This document shows, in pieces, positions 1-10,142 of a stretch of 64,000 nt of DNA. How positions within the stretch are numbered: the first letter of the stretch is position 1; every line of letters starts with the position of its first letter. The stretch covers positions 496,001 to 560,000 of the forward strand of contig CP073216.1 in assembly GCA_020342235.1 (NCBI GenBank), in the 5' to 3' direction. The notes below the pieces were generated by a model. That model saw nothing but the letters and a program-made list of their open reading frames with translations, did not search any database and was not told the DNA's origin. Source of the stretch: Saccharomycopsis phalli. Lineage: Eukaryota > Ascomycota > Saccharomycetes > Ascoideales > Saccharomycopsidaceae. Position numbers and translations under genes: made by a program.

Positions 1-11
1 ACAATGGGAGC

Positions 12-440
12 ATGGACCATACGAGGAAAATTAATGTGTATTATGACAATCCTACTGCGAACGATTTGAAGAAGGTCTCTGTATATGAAAGTGCGCGCGA
101 CGTACTTAAAGATCTGGTGAGACGTATAGATGATGAAAGGTTCTCCGAGGGTCGAGTCATTACACCTGATGAGGTGATTGGCAAGTTGCACAAGGTGGAT
201 GTACCAGTAAAGCCGTTGGAGGACTTTGAAGAAAAACTACCCAACTCAGAACTTCTTGAGCTGATACATTACTTTTTCTCTTGCAGGTACAGTAAATTAC
301 CAAGCAAGGTACAGCTGAAGGTGCTTCGGTCCATGGATGAGACTGCGCTTATAGCGGTGGGGCTACTTGTGGAGGACTGGATAGATGAGATGATAGGTGA
401 GGGATATAGAGGGTATGAACAAATGGAGGAAGGTGCTTAA
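12..440 (+). CDS. RRN10: RNA polymerase I upstream activation factor subunit Rrn10
   Basis: A 142-residue protein, close to the roughly 145 residues of budding-yeast Rrn10. That protein is a subunit of the upstream activation factor (UAF), which binds the rDNA promoter and recruits the polymerase I machinery in the nucleolus. The best match is the C-terminal half: an IHYFFS segment near residue 85, then DETALIAVGLLVEDWIDEM near 108-126, which lines up with the HYYA and DETSLITLGLLIEKW segments I remember from yeast Rrn10. The N-terminal half is weakly conserved. ATG at 12 is the only sensible start; the promoter lies outside the window. The gene converges on the MFS gene at 549-2303 with 108 bp between stops. 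The assignment comes from remembered sequence, so it is good but not certain. Confidence 0.7.
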   Translation: MDHTRKINVYYDNPTANDLKKVSVYESARDVLKDLVRRIDDERFSEGRVITPDEVIGKLHKVDVPVKPLEDFEEKLPNSELLELIHYFFSCRYSKLPSKVQLKVLRSMDETALIAVGLLVEDWIDEMIGEGYRGYEQMEEGA

Positions 441-548
441 ATTAGACGTACATGGGTATGAAGAAAAGCAAATGTAAAATCATGTAGAATTTGTCTAGAC
501 AAGGGCATGTGCTAAACGATTCTAGTGGAAAGCACACATGATGTACGC

Positions 549-2303
549 CTAGACCTTTATTGGATATAGTGTTCTGGCAAAGAAAGACTTTATCCCAGGC
601 AGTAGTAATGTAATATATGTTTGCTTTCTTGCAAGTGTCTTTGTATCTAAAGTGGTCAATGCGCTTTGCTCGATCTTGTCCAATCTCTGTTTCAATACCT
701 TTCTGATTTTCCACTCGCGCAAGGTGGACATTATCACGGCCGCAAATGCCATGCAGGCGCCACCAAATATCAATGCGTGAAGATACGGGTTCTTGGCGGT
801 TTTCACTCTCAATTTGAGTGCAATTACCTCGGACACGAGTCCGACCACACCTCCGAGTATACTGCAAAATGCATAGCTAGCTGGAAACTTGCTGGGAACC
901 GAGACGTTGTCTGCAGCCAAAGGCTGCATCATGATGGAACCCACGCCCATGGTGCAACCGCTAATTAGGGCAAAGACAAGCAAAGCTGCGTAGCTCGAGG
1001 CCTGGGTCCAATAAGCGTAGAAGAGGACAGCGTTGAAGAGGCAGCAGAATATGGTGAAGTTGATTCTGCCAAAGTAGTCGGCCACATAGCCGAGGGCAGG
1101 CCGGCCAAAAGTCTGGCCTACGCTAAACCCTGCGGTCAAGACCGAACCCTGGTGGGCATTTAATCCTACAGAGGTGGCGTAGTCAGACAAACTGAAGAGC
1201 TCCATACTATACGCCATAAACACTGTTCCGAACCACAAGCCAACGCAGACGGTTGGAAACTCCTTGGTGACAGATAAGTCGAACATCACCTTGAACTGCT
1301 CGTAAAATGTGATGCGGCTGAATTTCTTTCGCTTGAGTGTGCGGTTCTGGATCGTAGACCCTGCAATCACCGTGAGAAAACTAGTGGCTAGGGCCAAGTA
1401 CCGAAGAGCCCATTTCTGGTTACCAGTGACTGCAACCAACTTGTTGACAGACAAGGAGAAGATAATCCCGCCTAGACCGGCTCCAGCGACGACTATGCCG
1501 TTTGCCATGGCCCTCTTGCGGAGAAACCACTGCGGGATCACCAAGGTTCCTGGATTGAACACCAAGGAAAACGAGAGGCCAATGACCACGCCCTGTGTCA
1601 AGTAGAGTTGCCAGATATTGACGGCAAAGCTCGCCAAAAGGTACCCGACAAACTGGATCACCGTGCCAATGAAGATGGTTAGTTTCACACCAAAAAATGG
1701 AATAAAGAGGAACGAGACCGGGGCAAGGCCTTGCGCGAGAAACACCACAAGTCCGCCAATCAAGGCAAAGTCGTACTCCGAGGCCCCGCGGAAAGTCAGG
1801 TTGTTCAAATAATACTCAAGAAACACCCCGTAACCACTGTTGGCTCCCCATGTGGCTGTGGCCAACAAAAGCAGGGCGAAAACCGTGATCCACGCCTTGA
1901 AACCCCCGTCCGGTGGCTCATCGTCGTGGGCCAGCACGGCCTCGGCATCGACAGCCAGTTCTTTTACCTCGCTGAGCGACTCCTTGGCCTCGGTGTTTCT
2001 GAGTTGCTCCTCAACCGTGCCTTCCAAATTAGCCAAGAATGTCCCCGAGGTTAGTTTCCGCTGGAGCTCTTCCTTGTTGGTGATGTCATTATCATCCCTG
2101 ACAACGTCCTCGATCTGCTTGATTTTGGAGAACTGCCTGCTCAAGTTCCGCGAAAGGTCGCCAAACGAGCCGAGCGAGCGGGCACTTTTTGTGGATATTT
2201 CGCGACGTAAATTGGCAGTATTAAGTTCGTAAGGCTGATAGTGGGCATCATCGTACGTGGAAACTGATTCAAGGCTGAATGTGTCTGACTGGTTATCGAC
2301 CAT
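549..2303 (-). CDS. MFS transporter, monocarboxylate-permease-like (Mch/Esbp6 type)
   Basis: A 584-residue membrane protein of the major facilitator superfamily. A cytosolic N-terminus of about 130 residues, rich in Ser and acidic residues, precedes the family's entry motif EPPDGGFKAW and a WGANSGYGVFLEYYLNN stretch in the first membrane segment. This combination typifies fungal Mch/Esbp6 monocarboxylate-transporter homologues. About twelve hydrophobic segments follow, with a central cytoplasmic loop near residue 310 and a repeat-half signature (GRPALGYVADYFGR) near 400. The C-terminal tail is basic. Substrate cannot be read from sequence, and yeast Mch proteins have not been shown to carry monocarboxylates. 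It starts at the ATG at 2303 and faces the Whi5/Nrm1-type gene across about 1 kb. Confidence 0.8.
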   Translation of the reverse strand: MVDNQSDTFSLESVSTYDDAHYQPYELNTANLRREISTKSARSLGSFGDLSRNLSRQFSKIKQIEDVVRDDNDITNKEELQRKLTSGTFLANLEGTVEEQLRNTEAKESLSEVKELAVDAEAVLAHDDEPPDGGFKAWITVFALLLLATATWGANSGYGVFLEYYLNNLTFRGASEYDFALIGGLVVFLAQGLAPVSFLFIPFFGVKLTIFIGTVIQFVGYLLASFAVNIWQLYLTQGVVIGLSFSLVFNPGTLVIPQWFLRKRAMANGIVVAGAGLGGIIFSLSVNKLVAVTGNQKWALRYLALATSFLTVIAGSTIQNRTLKRKKFSRITFYEQFKVMFDLSVTKEFPTVCVGLWFGTVFMAYSMELFSLSDYATSVGLNAHQGSVLTAGFSVGQTFGRPALGYVADYFGRINFTIFCCLFNAVLFYAYWTQASSYAALLVFALISGCTMGVGSIMMQPLAADNVSVPSKFPASYAFCSILGGVVGLVSEVIALKLRVKTAKNPYLHALIFGGACMAFAAVIMSTLREWKIRKVLKQRLDKIEQSALTTLDTKTLARKQTYITLLLPGIKSFFARTLYPIKV

Positions 2304-3329
2304 GGTTAAATTGATAAGAACATTTGTGGGGAAAGTGATAATGCATGGGCGGTTTTTTTTTTCGTTTTGGCCTTGATACCGTGAGTGGTACTATACACTA
2401 TGTTGCGGAGAGACTATATCAGCTAGGCGCCCCCCCAGCAAGAAAATATACACGAGATTAAGGTTGCATGGTCTCGATGATATTAATTAGTGATGAGAGA
2501 ACCCTTGTTTTTCAGATGAAATGATTACACTGCCAGTCTCTGCATGCCTACAGGGGGTGGTGGGTGTAACCAAAGTCAATCAGGCGATAAAATTGGCTAG
2601 CATCGCTGGGCATTTTTAAGGAAAACATTTGCCTCGGGAACGCTTTTTTTCAGCCAAGGTCAGGCTATTGTCTGTAAATGACCGGTACCTGTGACCTGAT
2701 AATAGACCTATTATTCACAATGAGACATACAGTTCATTGTTCTGCCGTCACTTTTTCCCAGGGAGATGGCGAGGGAGGCGCATGGAGCCCGTTTATGAAG
2801 GTTATGTTCACCGGCAGCCGCTAGTGCTAGGCGATAATAAAGTTTCTACCCTTTATCGATTTTGCTATTAGTATGCCTGGAGTGAAATTTCCAGACTTCT
2901 GAGAACATTAAATTAAAACTCTAATTTTACTTGACTATGCATCTCGCAGCATCATTCAGTTTTTCCTCTCGCTCCTGGGTACGCCAGAAATTGCTACAAT
3001 GCCCCTTCAGCCCATCTAGGAAAAACAAATTACCAGAAGTAAACTACACAAGCTACATGGATATCCTGTGTTGCTTATGAGCCAAAGTTGTAGGGGCTGT
3101 TAAATAATACGATCTGCCCATAATTTAAGTGTTGCGTACGAAGGATCTAAGCTCGATCTATTGTTTGACTCGTTTTCGTGCCTCCATTTGTTTGATCACC
3201 ATTCTGACCGCTTTCCTCTCAAACTGCACCTCACATAGTCGGGCAACCTAGGTGGCCTCACTCGCATTTTTCCCAGGCTAATTTTTTCTACTTCATCACC
3301 AAACTACATTATTCTCTATTTATTCTGCC
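2304..3329. other. Divergent intergenic region, MFS gene to Whi5/Nrm1-type gene
   Basis: About 1 kb without a convincing reading frame. It holds short homopolymer runs (T near 2347, C near 2430) and a single SCB-like heptamer (TTTCGTG, 3174-3180) about 150 bp upstream of the cell-cycle gene. No tRNA or repeat element was seen. Confidence 0.6.
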
Positions 3330-4481
3330 ATGACGCCGTCTGCTAACGTTAACAGCGGCGAAAACTGCGTGCCATACACTTCGTCCAGAATAACAATGGG
3401 CCCGGCTCCCAAGGATCTTGAGACCACGCCTCCAGAATTATGCCGCAAGAGCCTGTCTCCCATCAGTCCCGCAAAGGAACACCAGCCAATAATACCAGAG
3501 ACGCCCCCTTCCAATAAGCTACACGTCAAGAGGTCCTCGGCGCAGTTTCTTTCCCCTGAAAAGCGCCTGAGCATGTTCCTCTCCCCTGACAAGCGGACAG
3601 CTAACCAGATGCTCTCTCCTTCCTACGGAAATCCATACATGGTCCCCAATTCCCCAGGGATGTCCATTGGCAAGCGTGACTCTTCCGCAAACCTTCTCAA
3701 GAGCCACAACGTCCCCCAGACACCAGATAGAGACGGCCTTGAAGACGACGGGTTGCGCTCGCCAGCAATTTATACGTCTCCTCGATACAAGACCACAGAG
3801 CAGATACTAAACTCACCCGAGAAGTTACAGGAGATATCCTCCAATTTGAAGAAAAGACTCTCATATGCGTTCATCAAGGTGCAGAACGGCCAGCTGGACC
3901 CAGAGGAGCCAGGCACGCGTGCGGTGAAACGGCGATCGCAAATCACAAGTAGCCGAAACAAGCACTTGTCACTACCGGTGAACTTGGGGCTGCTTGGACA
4001 GAAGTTTGACACCGGGAAACTGGCACGACACTCATTGGTTCTCATGGAGCCGTTCAACACCACGCCAAAACGCCAGGCGCGTCCACGGGGCTTCATCAGC
4101 CCCAATCCGACACCATCGTACAACTTCGAGAAGGAAGACAATATGCTATCGGCAAACGAAGCCTTCTTGGCCGCGATGTCGCGCTCTTCGCCCAAGAAGG
4201 GTAAGCAGGGGCTCAATTTCTCCAGCCCGCTCACCAAGAGCAACGGCCTGAGCCCGACCGGAGATAAGGAGAAGGAGCAGGAGGCGATCCAGTCGTTGCT
4301 CAGCTTGTCGTCGCCAATTGCGTCAAAGAAAATGTCCTTCAAATCAACGGGCTCGTCTCCTCGAACCCACTTGGCCGGACAGAGCGCACGTGCCAAGGGC
4401 GAATGCAGCTCGACGGAGGAGGATCTGGACAAGAGCAACTTCAAAAGCCGAAGTGTGACGCCCATCTCACTGATCTCCTAG
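3330..4481 (+). CDS. Whi5/Nrm1-family G1/S transcriptional repressor
   Basis: A 383-residue, mostly disordered protein. Residues about 170-188 carry the short conserved box (LKKRLSYAFIKVQNG) shared by Whi5, Nrm1 and Srl3, through which these repressors bind the SBF/MBF transcription factors at G1/S promoters. Many Ser-Pro and Thr-Pro sites flank it (SLSPISP, LSPEKR, LSPDKR, QTPDR, TSPR, NSPEK), as expected of a cyclin-CDK substrate that is released from chromatin by phosphorylation. ATG at 3330 lies 4 codons into the first open stretch and no upstream alternative exists. I cannot say whether it is the orthologue of Whi5 or of Nrm1; the VQNG form of the box looks more Nrm1-like. It is longer than either S. 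cerevisiae protein. Confidence 0.75.
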   Translation: MTPSANVNSGENCVPYTSSRITMGPAPKDLETTPPELCRKSLSPISPAKEHQPIIPETPPSNKLHVKRSSAQFLSPEKRLSMFLSPDKRTANQMLSPSYGNPYMVPNSPGMSIGKRDSSANLLKSHNVPQTPDRDGLEDDGLRSPAIYTSPRYKTTEQILNSPEKLQEISSNLKKRLSYAFIKVQNGQLDPEEPGTRAVKRRSQITSSRNKHLSLPVNLGLLGQKFDTGKLARHSLVLMEPFNTTPKRQARPRGFISPNPTPSYNFEKEDNMLSANEAFLAAMSRSSPKKGKQGLNFSSPLTKSNGLSPTGDKEKEQEAIQSLLSLSSPIASKKMSFKSTGSSPRTHLAGQSARAKGECSSTEEDLDKSNFKSRSVTPISLIS

Positions 4482-4695
4482 CCCACTTTCTTTTCCCCCC
4501 TCCCCCTCTTTTTTTTTTTTTTTTTTTTCGTGCACGACTCTAATGACTAACGATGTATATTATCTAGCTTCTCGGGTATATAGATGGAATTCTATTTTTA
4601 ATTGGTACTACAGCGTAGTAATCTTCTGCGCACAGTCATGCACAGGTCCAGGAAAACATCATTTAAAAAAATTTTTCCCGCAAAACTCGAGCCCA

Positions 4696-5640
4696 ATGTC
4701 AGTGTCAGCGATCAAATATGAGGGCCGGACCATCTTGGCGAACACAATCGCCGCGCTCTACAACCAGGAGATCTCCAGCAAGATCACAGCCCTCAAGCGG
4801 ACCCCCAAGCTCGTGGGGTTTCTTGCCAACAGCGACCCGGCCGCAAGAATGTATGCCAAATGGTCGGCCAAGACGAGCGAGAGTCTTGGGTTTGCGTACG
4901 AATTGAGGGAGGTGGAGAAGGACGACTTGGAGGAGGCGATCATCGAGGCAAACACAGACGAGGCTGTAGACGGGATCATGGTGTATTTCCCCGTGTATGG
5001 CAACGGACAGGATCTGTACTTGCAGCAAGTGGTGTCGATTGACAAGGACGTCGAGGGTCTCAACCACAAGTATATCCAGAACATGTACCACAATGTGCGG
5101 TTCTTGGACGGCGCGAAGCAGTTGAAGTCGATTTTGCCGTGCACTCCGTTGGCGATTGTCAAGACGTTGGAGTACCTCAAGGTGTACAACCCATTGCTCG
5201 ACTACGGAAACCGACTTTATGGGAAAAACATCATCATAGTCAACCGCTCGGAGGTCGTGGGACGGCCATTGGCCGCACTTTTGGCCAACGACGGTGCCAC
5301 TGTGTATTCTGTAGACATCTCCAACATCCAGATGTTCACCCGGGGCGAGGGAATCAAGATGCAGAGACACCATTCCGTCGACACTGACTTGTCGTTGGAG
5401 CAGATTACAAAAATGGCCGACGTCATCATCACGGGAGTGCCGTCTGTAAGCTACAAGTTTCCTGTTGAGCACATCAAGAACGGTGCCGTATGTATAAACT
5501 TCTCCAGCGAGAAAAACTTCCCTCCACAAGTCAAGGAAAAGGCCTCGTTGTACGTCCCGTCCATTGGTAAGGTCACAATTATGATGCTCCTCAGAAACTT
5601 GCTCCGCTTGATTGAAAACAAGCTGCACAAGTCACCTTGA
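4696..5640 (+). CDS. MTD1: Cytosolic NAD-dependent methylenetetrahydrofolate dehydrogenase
   Basis: Encodes about 314 residues of the monofunctional NAD-dependent 5,10-methylene-THF dehydrogenase (Mtd1; about 320 residues in S. cerevisiae), which oxidises 5,10-methylene-THF to 5,10-methenyl-THF in cytosolic one-carbon and purine metabolism. Family blocks visible are GIMVYFPVYGNGQD and YLQQVV followed by KDVEGLNHKYI, a PCTPLAIVK substrate loop, and the dinucleotide-binding segment KNIIIVNRSEVVGRPLAALLAN. The open frame extends upstream to an ATG at 4543, but those 51 residues look like untranslated leader, so the ATG at 4696 (MSVSAIKYEGRT) is preferred. A T-rich tract at about 4508-4528 lies in the upstream spacer. 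It converges on RPF2 with 27 bp between stops. Confidence 0.92.
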   Translation: MSVSAIKYEGRTILANTIAALYNQEISSKITALKRTPKLVGFLANSDPAARMYAKWSAKTSESLGFAYELREVEKDDLEEAIIEANTDEAVDGIMVYFPVYGNGQDLYLQQVVSIDKDVEGLNHKYIQNMYHNVRFLDGAKQLKSILPCTPLAIVKTLEYLKVYNPLLDYGNRLYGKNIIIVNRSEVVGRPLAALLANDGATVYSVDISNIQMFTRGEGIKMQRHHSVDTDLSLEQITKMADVIITGVPSVSYKFPVEHIKNGAVCINFSSEKNFPPQVKEKASLYVPSIGKVTIMMLLRNLLRLIENKLHKSP

Positions 5641-5667
5641 AGCTCGAACATATCTAGTAATACATAT

Positions 5668-6594
5668 CTACACCCTAGCTTTCTTACTCGCAGGCTCCTC
5701 GTCGTCACTGGTCTGGTCAAACTTAGACTTGAGCCCTTTAATCTTCCGCGTCTGAAGCTTGCCCAAGTCTTGCTTGCCCACATGCACCGTACCAATCTTA
5801 TCTCCCATGCTGTCCATCTCAATGTTCTTCTTGGTCTTTGGCTCCAACTGCTTGGCTCGCCGCATCGCCTCCTTCTCCATCTCAGGACTAGCTTCCTCAG
5901 ATCGCCCCACCGTAAAGTCAAACCGTGGCCCAATCTCCTCCAACTCCACCCGAGGCACTTTTTGTCCGCTCCGCAAGGTCTTCAACTTGTACACCCGAAA
6001 ATACACCGTAGGCAACGGACTGCCTTCAACATGCTCGGCGGCCGACACCGAGATTATATACTTCAACCCAGCCACGTCTTGCAACTCCGTGGTCTGACCT
6101 CGAAAAAAGTCCAAAAACAACGACTTGATGTGCTTGTAAGTCACATGGCTGTCAAAAATCGGCCCATTAAACATGAACATTGGCTTGAGTCCCACCTGGA
6201 ATGTCAGCTTCTTGAAATCAATCAACAACTTGTAATTCAGTTGGATCCGCAACTCAATCATGTCGTACACCTTGTACTCAAAAGTCCTCACAAATGTCAA
6301 ATTGTTTGGCCGCTTCTTGTTGCTGGTGGCAACCACAACTAACGAACAGTCGTTCTTCTCAGAAAAAAATTCAACCGGCTGTGCGTCCTCAAACGGTCGA
6401 ATGTCATTCTTCTTGTTGAATCTCTTAATGTCCGGCTTCTTAAACGCAGATAAGTCGCACATGGCATCATGAAGCAACTTGTTGCTGTTGCTTCCCGGAA
6501 CAAACAATGCCTTTTTGACATTCTCAACCAACTTCGACTCCCTCTTCTCAAGAGCTCGCTTCGCTCTATTATTCTTTGGCTGTGTCTTTATCAT
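5668..6594 (-). CDS. RPF2: Ribosome biogenesis factor Rpf2 (Brix domain)
   Basis: A 308-residue Brix-domain protein. Rpf2, with Rrs1, brings 5S rRNA, uL18 and uL5 into the pre-60S particle in the nucleolus. The basic N-terminus (KTQPKNNRAKRALEKRESKL) is typical of Rpf2, and the Brix core covers residues about 30-230 (LVVVATSNKKRPNNLTFVRTF, MFMFNGPIFDSHVTYKHIKSLFLDFFRG). The C-terminal tail is acidic then basic. Start is the ATG at 6594. Its 116-bp divergent promoter with NUP133 contains an RRPE-like AAAAATTTTT element, common before yeast ribosome-biogenesis genes. Confidence 0.93.
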   Translation of the reverse strand: MIKTQPKNNRAKRALEKRESKLVENVKKALFVPGSNSNKLLHDAMCDLSAFKKPDIKRFNKKNDIRPFEDAQPVEFFSEKNDCSLVVVATSNKKRPNNLTFVRTFEYKVYDMIELRIQLNYKLLIDFKKLTFQVGLKPMFMFNGPIFDSHVTYKHIKSLFLDFFRGQTTELQDVAGLKYIISVSAAEHVEGSPLPTVYFRVYKLKTLRSGQKVPRVELEEIGPRFDFTVGRSEEASPEMEKEAMRRAKQLEPKTKKNIEMDSMGDKIGTVHVGKQDLGKLQTRKIKGLKSKFDQTSDDEEPASKKARV

Positions 6595-6610
6595 TTATCC
6601 TACACTACTC

Positions 6611-6620
6611 AAAAATTTTT
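6611..6620. promoter_or_regulatory. RRPE-like element between RPF2 and NUP133
   Basis: AAAAATTTTT, continued by more T, about 17 bp upstream of the RPF2 start codon. The RRPE motif is enriched at yeast ribosome-biogenesis promoters. A GCGATG core resembling a PAC box follows at about 6636-6642 but is incomplete. Low-complexity sequence makes chance occurrence possible. Confidence 0.4.
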
Positions 6621-6710
6621 TTTTTTCCCCCATGCGCGATGCCAGGTCGGCCGGGTACTACACCAGACTATCATTGAAAATTGACCATAAACAAACCAGA
6701 CCAAGACACC

Positions 6711-9700
6711 ATGGGCGAGTCCATATTCTACAGCCAACAACCTTTTGAGTTTGCTGTGCGAAGTGATGCTACTGCTGCTGAGCGGATCGGCAAGTCCGAG
6801 AAATTGCCGGATCAAATCTCCAATTGGACAAATGAGCTTACAAAGAATAACGAATACAAAGTGTCTAGACTCAATACTATATCAGAGATTACTGATTCTC
6901 AGTCCACAAATTTCCAGGCATTCACTAACCAGAACACAAAATATGCCTGTGCTACTGCCACAGACTGTGTCTATGTGTGGAACTACGACTCGGTTGATAG
7001 AAACCCGTTGACGTATCGCATTGAGGCTCCAGGAAGCAACGGTGACAACATAATATCAATATTGGTGCTCCCGTCTCCAGGATCCGCGGAGCCTGGGCTT
7101 GTGATTGTGGAAAAAGACACCGGCGTAGTCAAGTACTATGAGAATATTGCCAATGACTCCATCGTGTACCAAAAGGAGAATGTTAGCAGCAAGATTTCCT
7201 TGTATGGTGGAGAGCGCATTACGATATTTGAGAACATAGAACCGGTGGGTATTGTAATTGGGACCTCTGAAGGTAGAGTCGTTCTTATAACGTTGAGAGA
7301 TGCCAGTGGGAAGCCTAGTATCAAGAGCAAAGATATCATTGGTGCTTCTTTCTTACCGTTTTTTAGACACAAGTACCAAATTATCTCGATCCGTGCGGGC
7401 AAAAACCTTGGCCACGGCGCGAGATTGCTTTCTGTATTGACCAGCACCGGTGTTCATTCAGAATGGAATATTGCCAGAGACGGACAAGCAATCAAAATAT
7501 TCGAGGCATCAATACAAGAAGCATTGGATAATGAAATCAAAGACTTGTACGAGAACAAGTCAATCACAATCCTAGATAGTTGGCCTTTGGAGAATGGTAA
7601 CGAAGTCGGCCAGCAAGTTCTAGGTGCAGTAGAGATTTCTTCCTCAGAGACTTGCTATATCTTGTTCACAATTAGAAAAGACGACCAGGAGCTATTGGTC
7701 TTCTCTGCCTATAGATTGACCAGGTATACCACTCCCTTTAGCACGCCTCCAAAGTTATATTTGCCAGCTCCTGGAATCACCACCTTTGTTGCGTTTGAAG
7801 ACGCAGTGATTCTTGCTGACGCGATCACCAAGTTCGACTATTCATTAATAGAAAAGAGAAAATGGGAGGACGTAGTGTCCTTCCGATCAGGCGTCACAGT
7901 GATTGGAATAGGGTACGAGGATCTCTTGCGAGATGCCAATCAAGTGGTGAATTTACCATCATTATTGATTGTTACAAAGGAGTCAGGAATAATAAAAATA
8001 GAACGCAACAACGTGGAGCAAGTGCCAACAAGTTCGTTTACAAAGTCTCATATCGAACAGGCTGTATTTTATGGATACGATAACAACAGCCCATTGTCCT
8101 TCCAGGTCCCTGAGAATTTACCCGTGGAGGATCACGAAATTGACCAGGCAATCATTGAGGTAAGCCAAGAATTGATCAAGTCAACTTGTGCCTACTTGCC
8201 TCCTAAGCTCGCTTCTCTTGAGCAACATTTGGACTTGAGATTAAAGAAATTAGAGAACTTGGTGAGATACATTGCTGCCAATTTTTTGAATGAAATGTCC
8301 CTTGACACCAAAATTAGTGCTATTAGTGCATTGGAAAAGGTCAACGCTGCTACGAAAATTTGGCCAATAGTCGAGGAAGTGTTCAATGAGAATAATGCTG
8401 AGTTGATATCTGTGTTTACAGAAGCCATTTCGGAAGTCACTGGGGAGAACAATACTAGCAACAGGGAGTTGGTAGAGAATTATTTCTATTACCACGTGGA
8501 CACTCTTAGTCAGTTTTTAAGCCGTGTCATCCAAAAATTAGAAAATAGTGAGCAGTCCAACATTGGTGTGAGACTAGTATTGAAGGCCATCAAGGAAGGT
8601 GCCATTGATATCAACGGTCCAATACGCCAAGAGTTGTTTCATTTGAGCCAGAGCGAAATCGGGACGCATATACCCTGGATAATCGAGGATGATATCTGCT
8701 TCAATTACAACGAGCTATTCACGACTTTCTTCTCCTCAGTCAAGAATTTGTCGCAGAGCCCATCAGAAAAGGTAGCGGAAATTTCAGACACACTTCTATC
8801 CATGGTGTCTGTGTTATTTTATTCGTTTAGTTATGCTTTATGTTGGGTAACTTCTAAACAGTTGACAAAGTCCACAAGAGAGCAAATCCAACGGTATCGA
8901 TCAACTTATGAATCAAGCCGGGGTGACTGGATCAAAGCTTTGATGCAATTTGGACAAATGTCTGCTGCCTTGGAGTTGGCAGATACCTTTCAAGACTTGT
9001 ATTCGTTGGTGGAAATATGCCAGAATGAGAAGGAGCACGTGGAAGCCATGGGTCTAAACGAGGACTTTATCCGAAGAAAGTTTGATTATTTCTTTCAAAA
9101 GTTTGGTTACAGATTTGCTGAGACATTATACAGTTACTATGTGTTTTCAAATAGATCACAGGACTTGATGCTCGGATTTCCAGAGTATAACGATTATTTA
9201 AGAAAGTTTTTGAAATCCAATGATCATGGAAGAATCTCTTGGATTAGACAGTTGTTGGATGGAGAGTACGAGGAAGGTGCCGATGAATTGTTTACAGTTG
9301 CTAGTAAAGCTGACGATTTGATATCTAACAAGAAGTTGCAGTTGAGTATTGCCAAGCTCAGTATAATTGCGTCCGATATTATGAATACTGAGGATGTATT
9401 AGTGGATATAGACAGAGGGCTAACTATAATTGAAATTCAGGAGTTTCTTTACACTGAAATTTCAAAAATCACTAACAACAGAGCTGATATTGATTCAATT
9501 TTGCCATCTATTACTGTTAGTCTTGACCAGTGGGATCCTTCCCATATTTTGAGAAACGGGTTGAAACGTCCGCTTGCTAGATTATTGGCCAACAAGTCAG
9601 TAGAAGCGAATTTGCTCGTTGATCTATTCACCTTATTAGACGTGAAGACACAAGAAATGAGATTAAATTGCTACCAGGCCCTACGACTCATAACTACAGG

Positions 9701-10142
9701 ACTAGTTGTGCAGCCAGACAAATCAATATCCGAGATTTTGATTTGGAGACGCGCTATATTGTTGAATGATTGGAATGAGATCAATTCCATTAAAAATAAG
9801 ACCAAATATGCTACTGAAAAAATAGAGTCACTGGTGTTATACCTCACGTTATTAAAGTGTTTTGAGAACAACTTGTTCAAGTCAGATAGTGCCATCGGAT
9901 TACCAGATTTGAAGCAGTTGGTCCAGCCGTTAGACGCAGCCGATATACAAAACAAATTCAAAGACTTGGCCCCAGAGAACATCAACGAGTTGCAGAACGA
10001 ATTACAAAATGAAGTTGATGCTATCCGTCAGTATAGTAACCTGTTTGACTTAGAAGGTCTCATTACAGAGGTTATTGGCATGGCACATAAGAATTCAGGG
10101 TCTAACACATTGATCAATTACCAAACACTTCAATTTGCATAA
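6711..10142 (+). CDS. NUP133: Nucleoporin Nup133 (Y-complex)
   Basis: About 1143 residues from the ATG at 6711, close to the 1157 of S. cerevisiae Nup133. The upstream extension of the frame to 6681 begins with TTG, so 6711 is chosen; the context is CACCATGG. The N-terminal half (residues about 40-460) has beta-propeller features: repeated short hydrophobic strands, with DCVYVWNYDSV and GIVIGTSEGRVVLITLRD among them. The rest is a long alpha-helical solenoid that ends in FDLEGLITEVIG. Nup133 is a stalk member of the Nup84/Y complex of the nuclear pore scaffold and connects neighbouring Y complexes. Its TAA stop directly abuts the stop of DAD2 on the other strand. Confidence 0.9.
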   Translation: MGESIFYSQQPFEFAVRSDATAAERIGKSEKLPDQISNWTNELTKNNEYKVSRLNTISEITDSQSTNFQAFTNQNTKYACATATDCVYVWNYDSVDRNPLTYRIEAPGSNGDNIISILVLPSPGSAEPGLVIVEKDTGVVKYYENIANDSIVYQKENVSSKISLYGGERITIFENIEPVGIVIGTSEGRVVLITLRDASGKPSIKSKDIIGASFLPFFRHKYQIISIRAGKNLGHGARLLSVLTSTGVHSEWNIARDGQAIKIFEASIQEALDNEIKDLYENKSITILDSWPLENGNEVGQQVLGAVEISSSETCYILFTIRKDDQELLVFSAYRLTRYTTPFSTPPKLYLPAPGITTFVAFEDAVILADAITKFDYSLIEKRKWEDVVSFRSGVTVIGIGYEDLLRDANQVVNLPSLLIVTKESGIIKIERNNVEQVPTSSFTKSHIEQAVFYGYDNNSPLSFQVPENLPVEDHEIDQAIIEVSQELIKSTCAYLPPKLASLEQHLDLRLKKLENLVRYIAANFLNEMSLDTKISAISALEKVNAATKIWPIVEEVFNENNAELISVFTEAISEVTGENNTSNRELVENYFYYHVDTLSQFLSRVIQKLENSEQSNIGVRLVLKAIKEGAIDINGPIRQELFHLSQSEIGTHIPWIIEDDICFNYNELFTTFFSSVKNLSQSPSEKVAEISDTLLSMVSVLFYSFSYALCWVTSKQLTKSTREQIQRYRSTYESSRGDWIKALMQFGQMSAALELADTFQDLYSLVEICQNEKEHVEAMGLNEDFIRRKFDYFFQKFGYRFAETLYSYYVFSNRSQDLMLGFPEYNDYLRKFLKSNDHGRISWIRQLLDGEYEEGADELFTVASKADDLISNKKLQLSIAKLSIIASDIMNTEDVLVDIDRGLTIIEIQEFLYTEISKITNNRADIDSILPSITVSLDQWDPSHILRNGLKRPLARLLANKSVEANLLVDLFTLLDVKTQEMRLNCYQALRLITTGLVVQPDKSISEILIWRRAILLNDWNEINSIKNKTKYATEKIESLVLYLTLLKCFENNLFKSDSAIGLPDLKQLVQPLDAADIQNKFKDLAPENINELQNELQNEVDAIRQYSNLFDLEGLITEVIGMAHKNSGSNTLINYQTLQFA

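Noticed and set aside
265-290. Splice-acceptor-like tract TTTTTCTCTTGCAG followed by GTACAG inside RRN10
   Set aside because: The uninterrupted frame matches Rrn10 on both sides of it and no branch site precedes it.
3174-3180. Single SCB-like heptamer before the Whi5/Nrm1-type gene
   Set aside because: One heptamer in 1 kb is expected by chance; noted in the spacer entry only.
4705-5628. 307-codon frame antisense to MTD1
   Set aside because: Shadow of a strongly biased coding frame; the sense strand is clearly MTD1.
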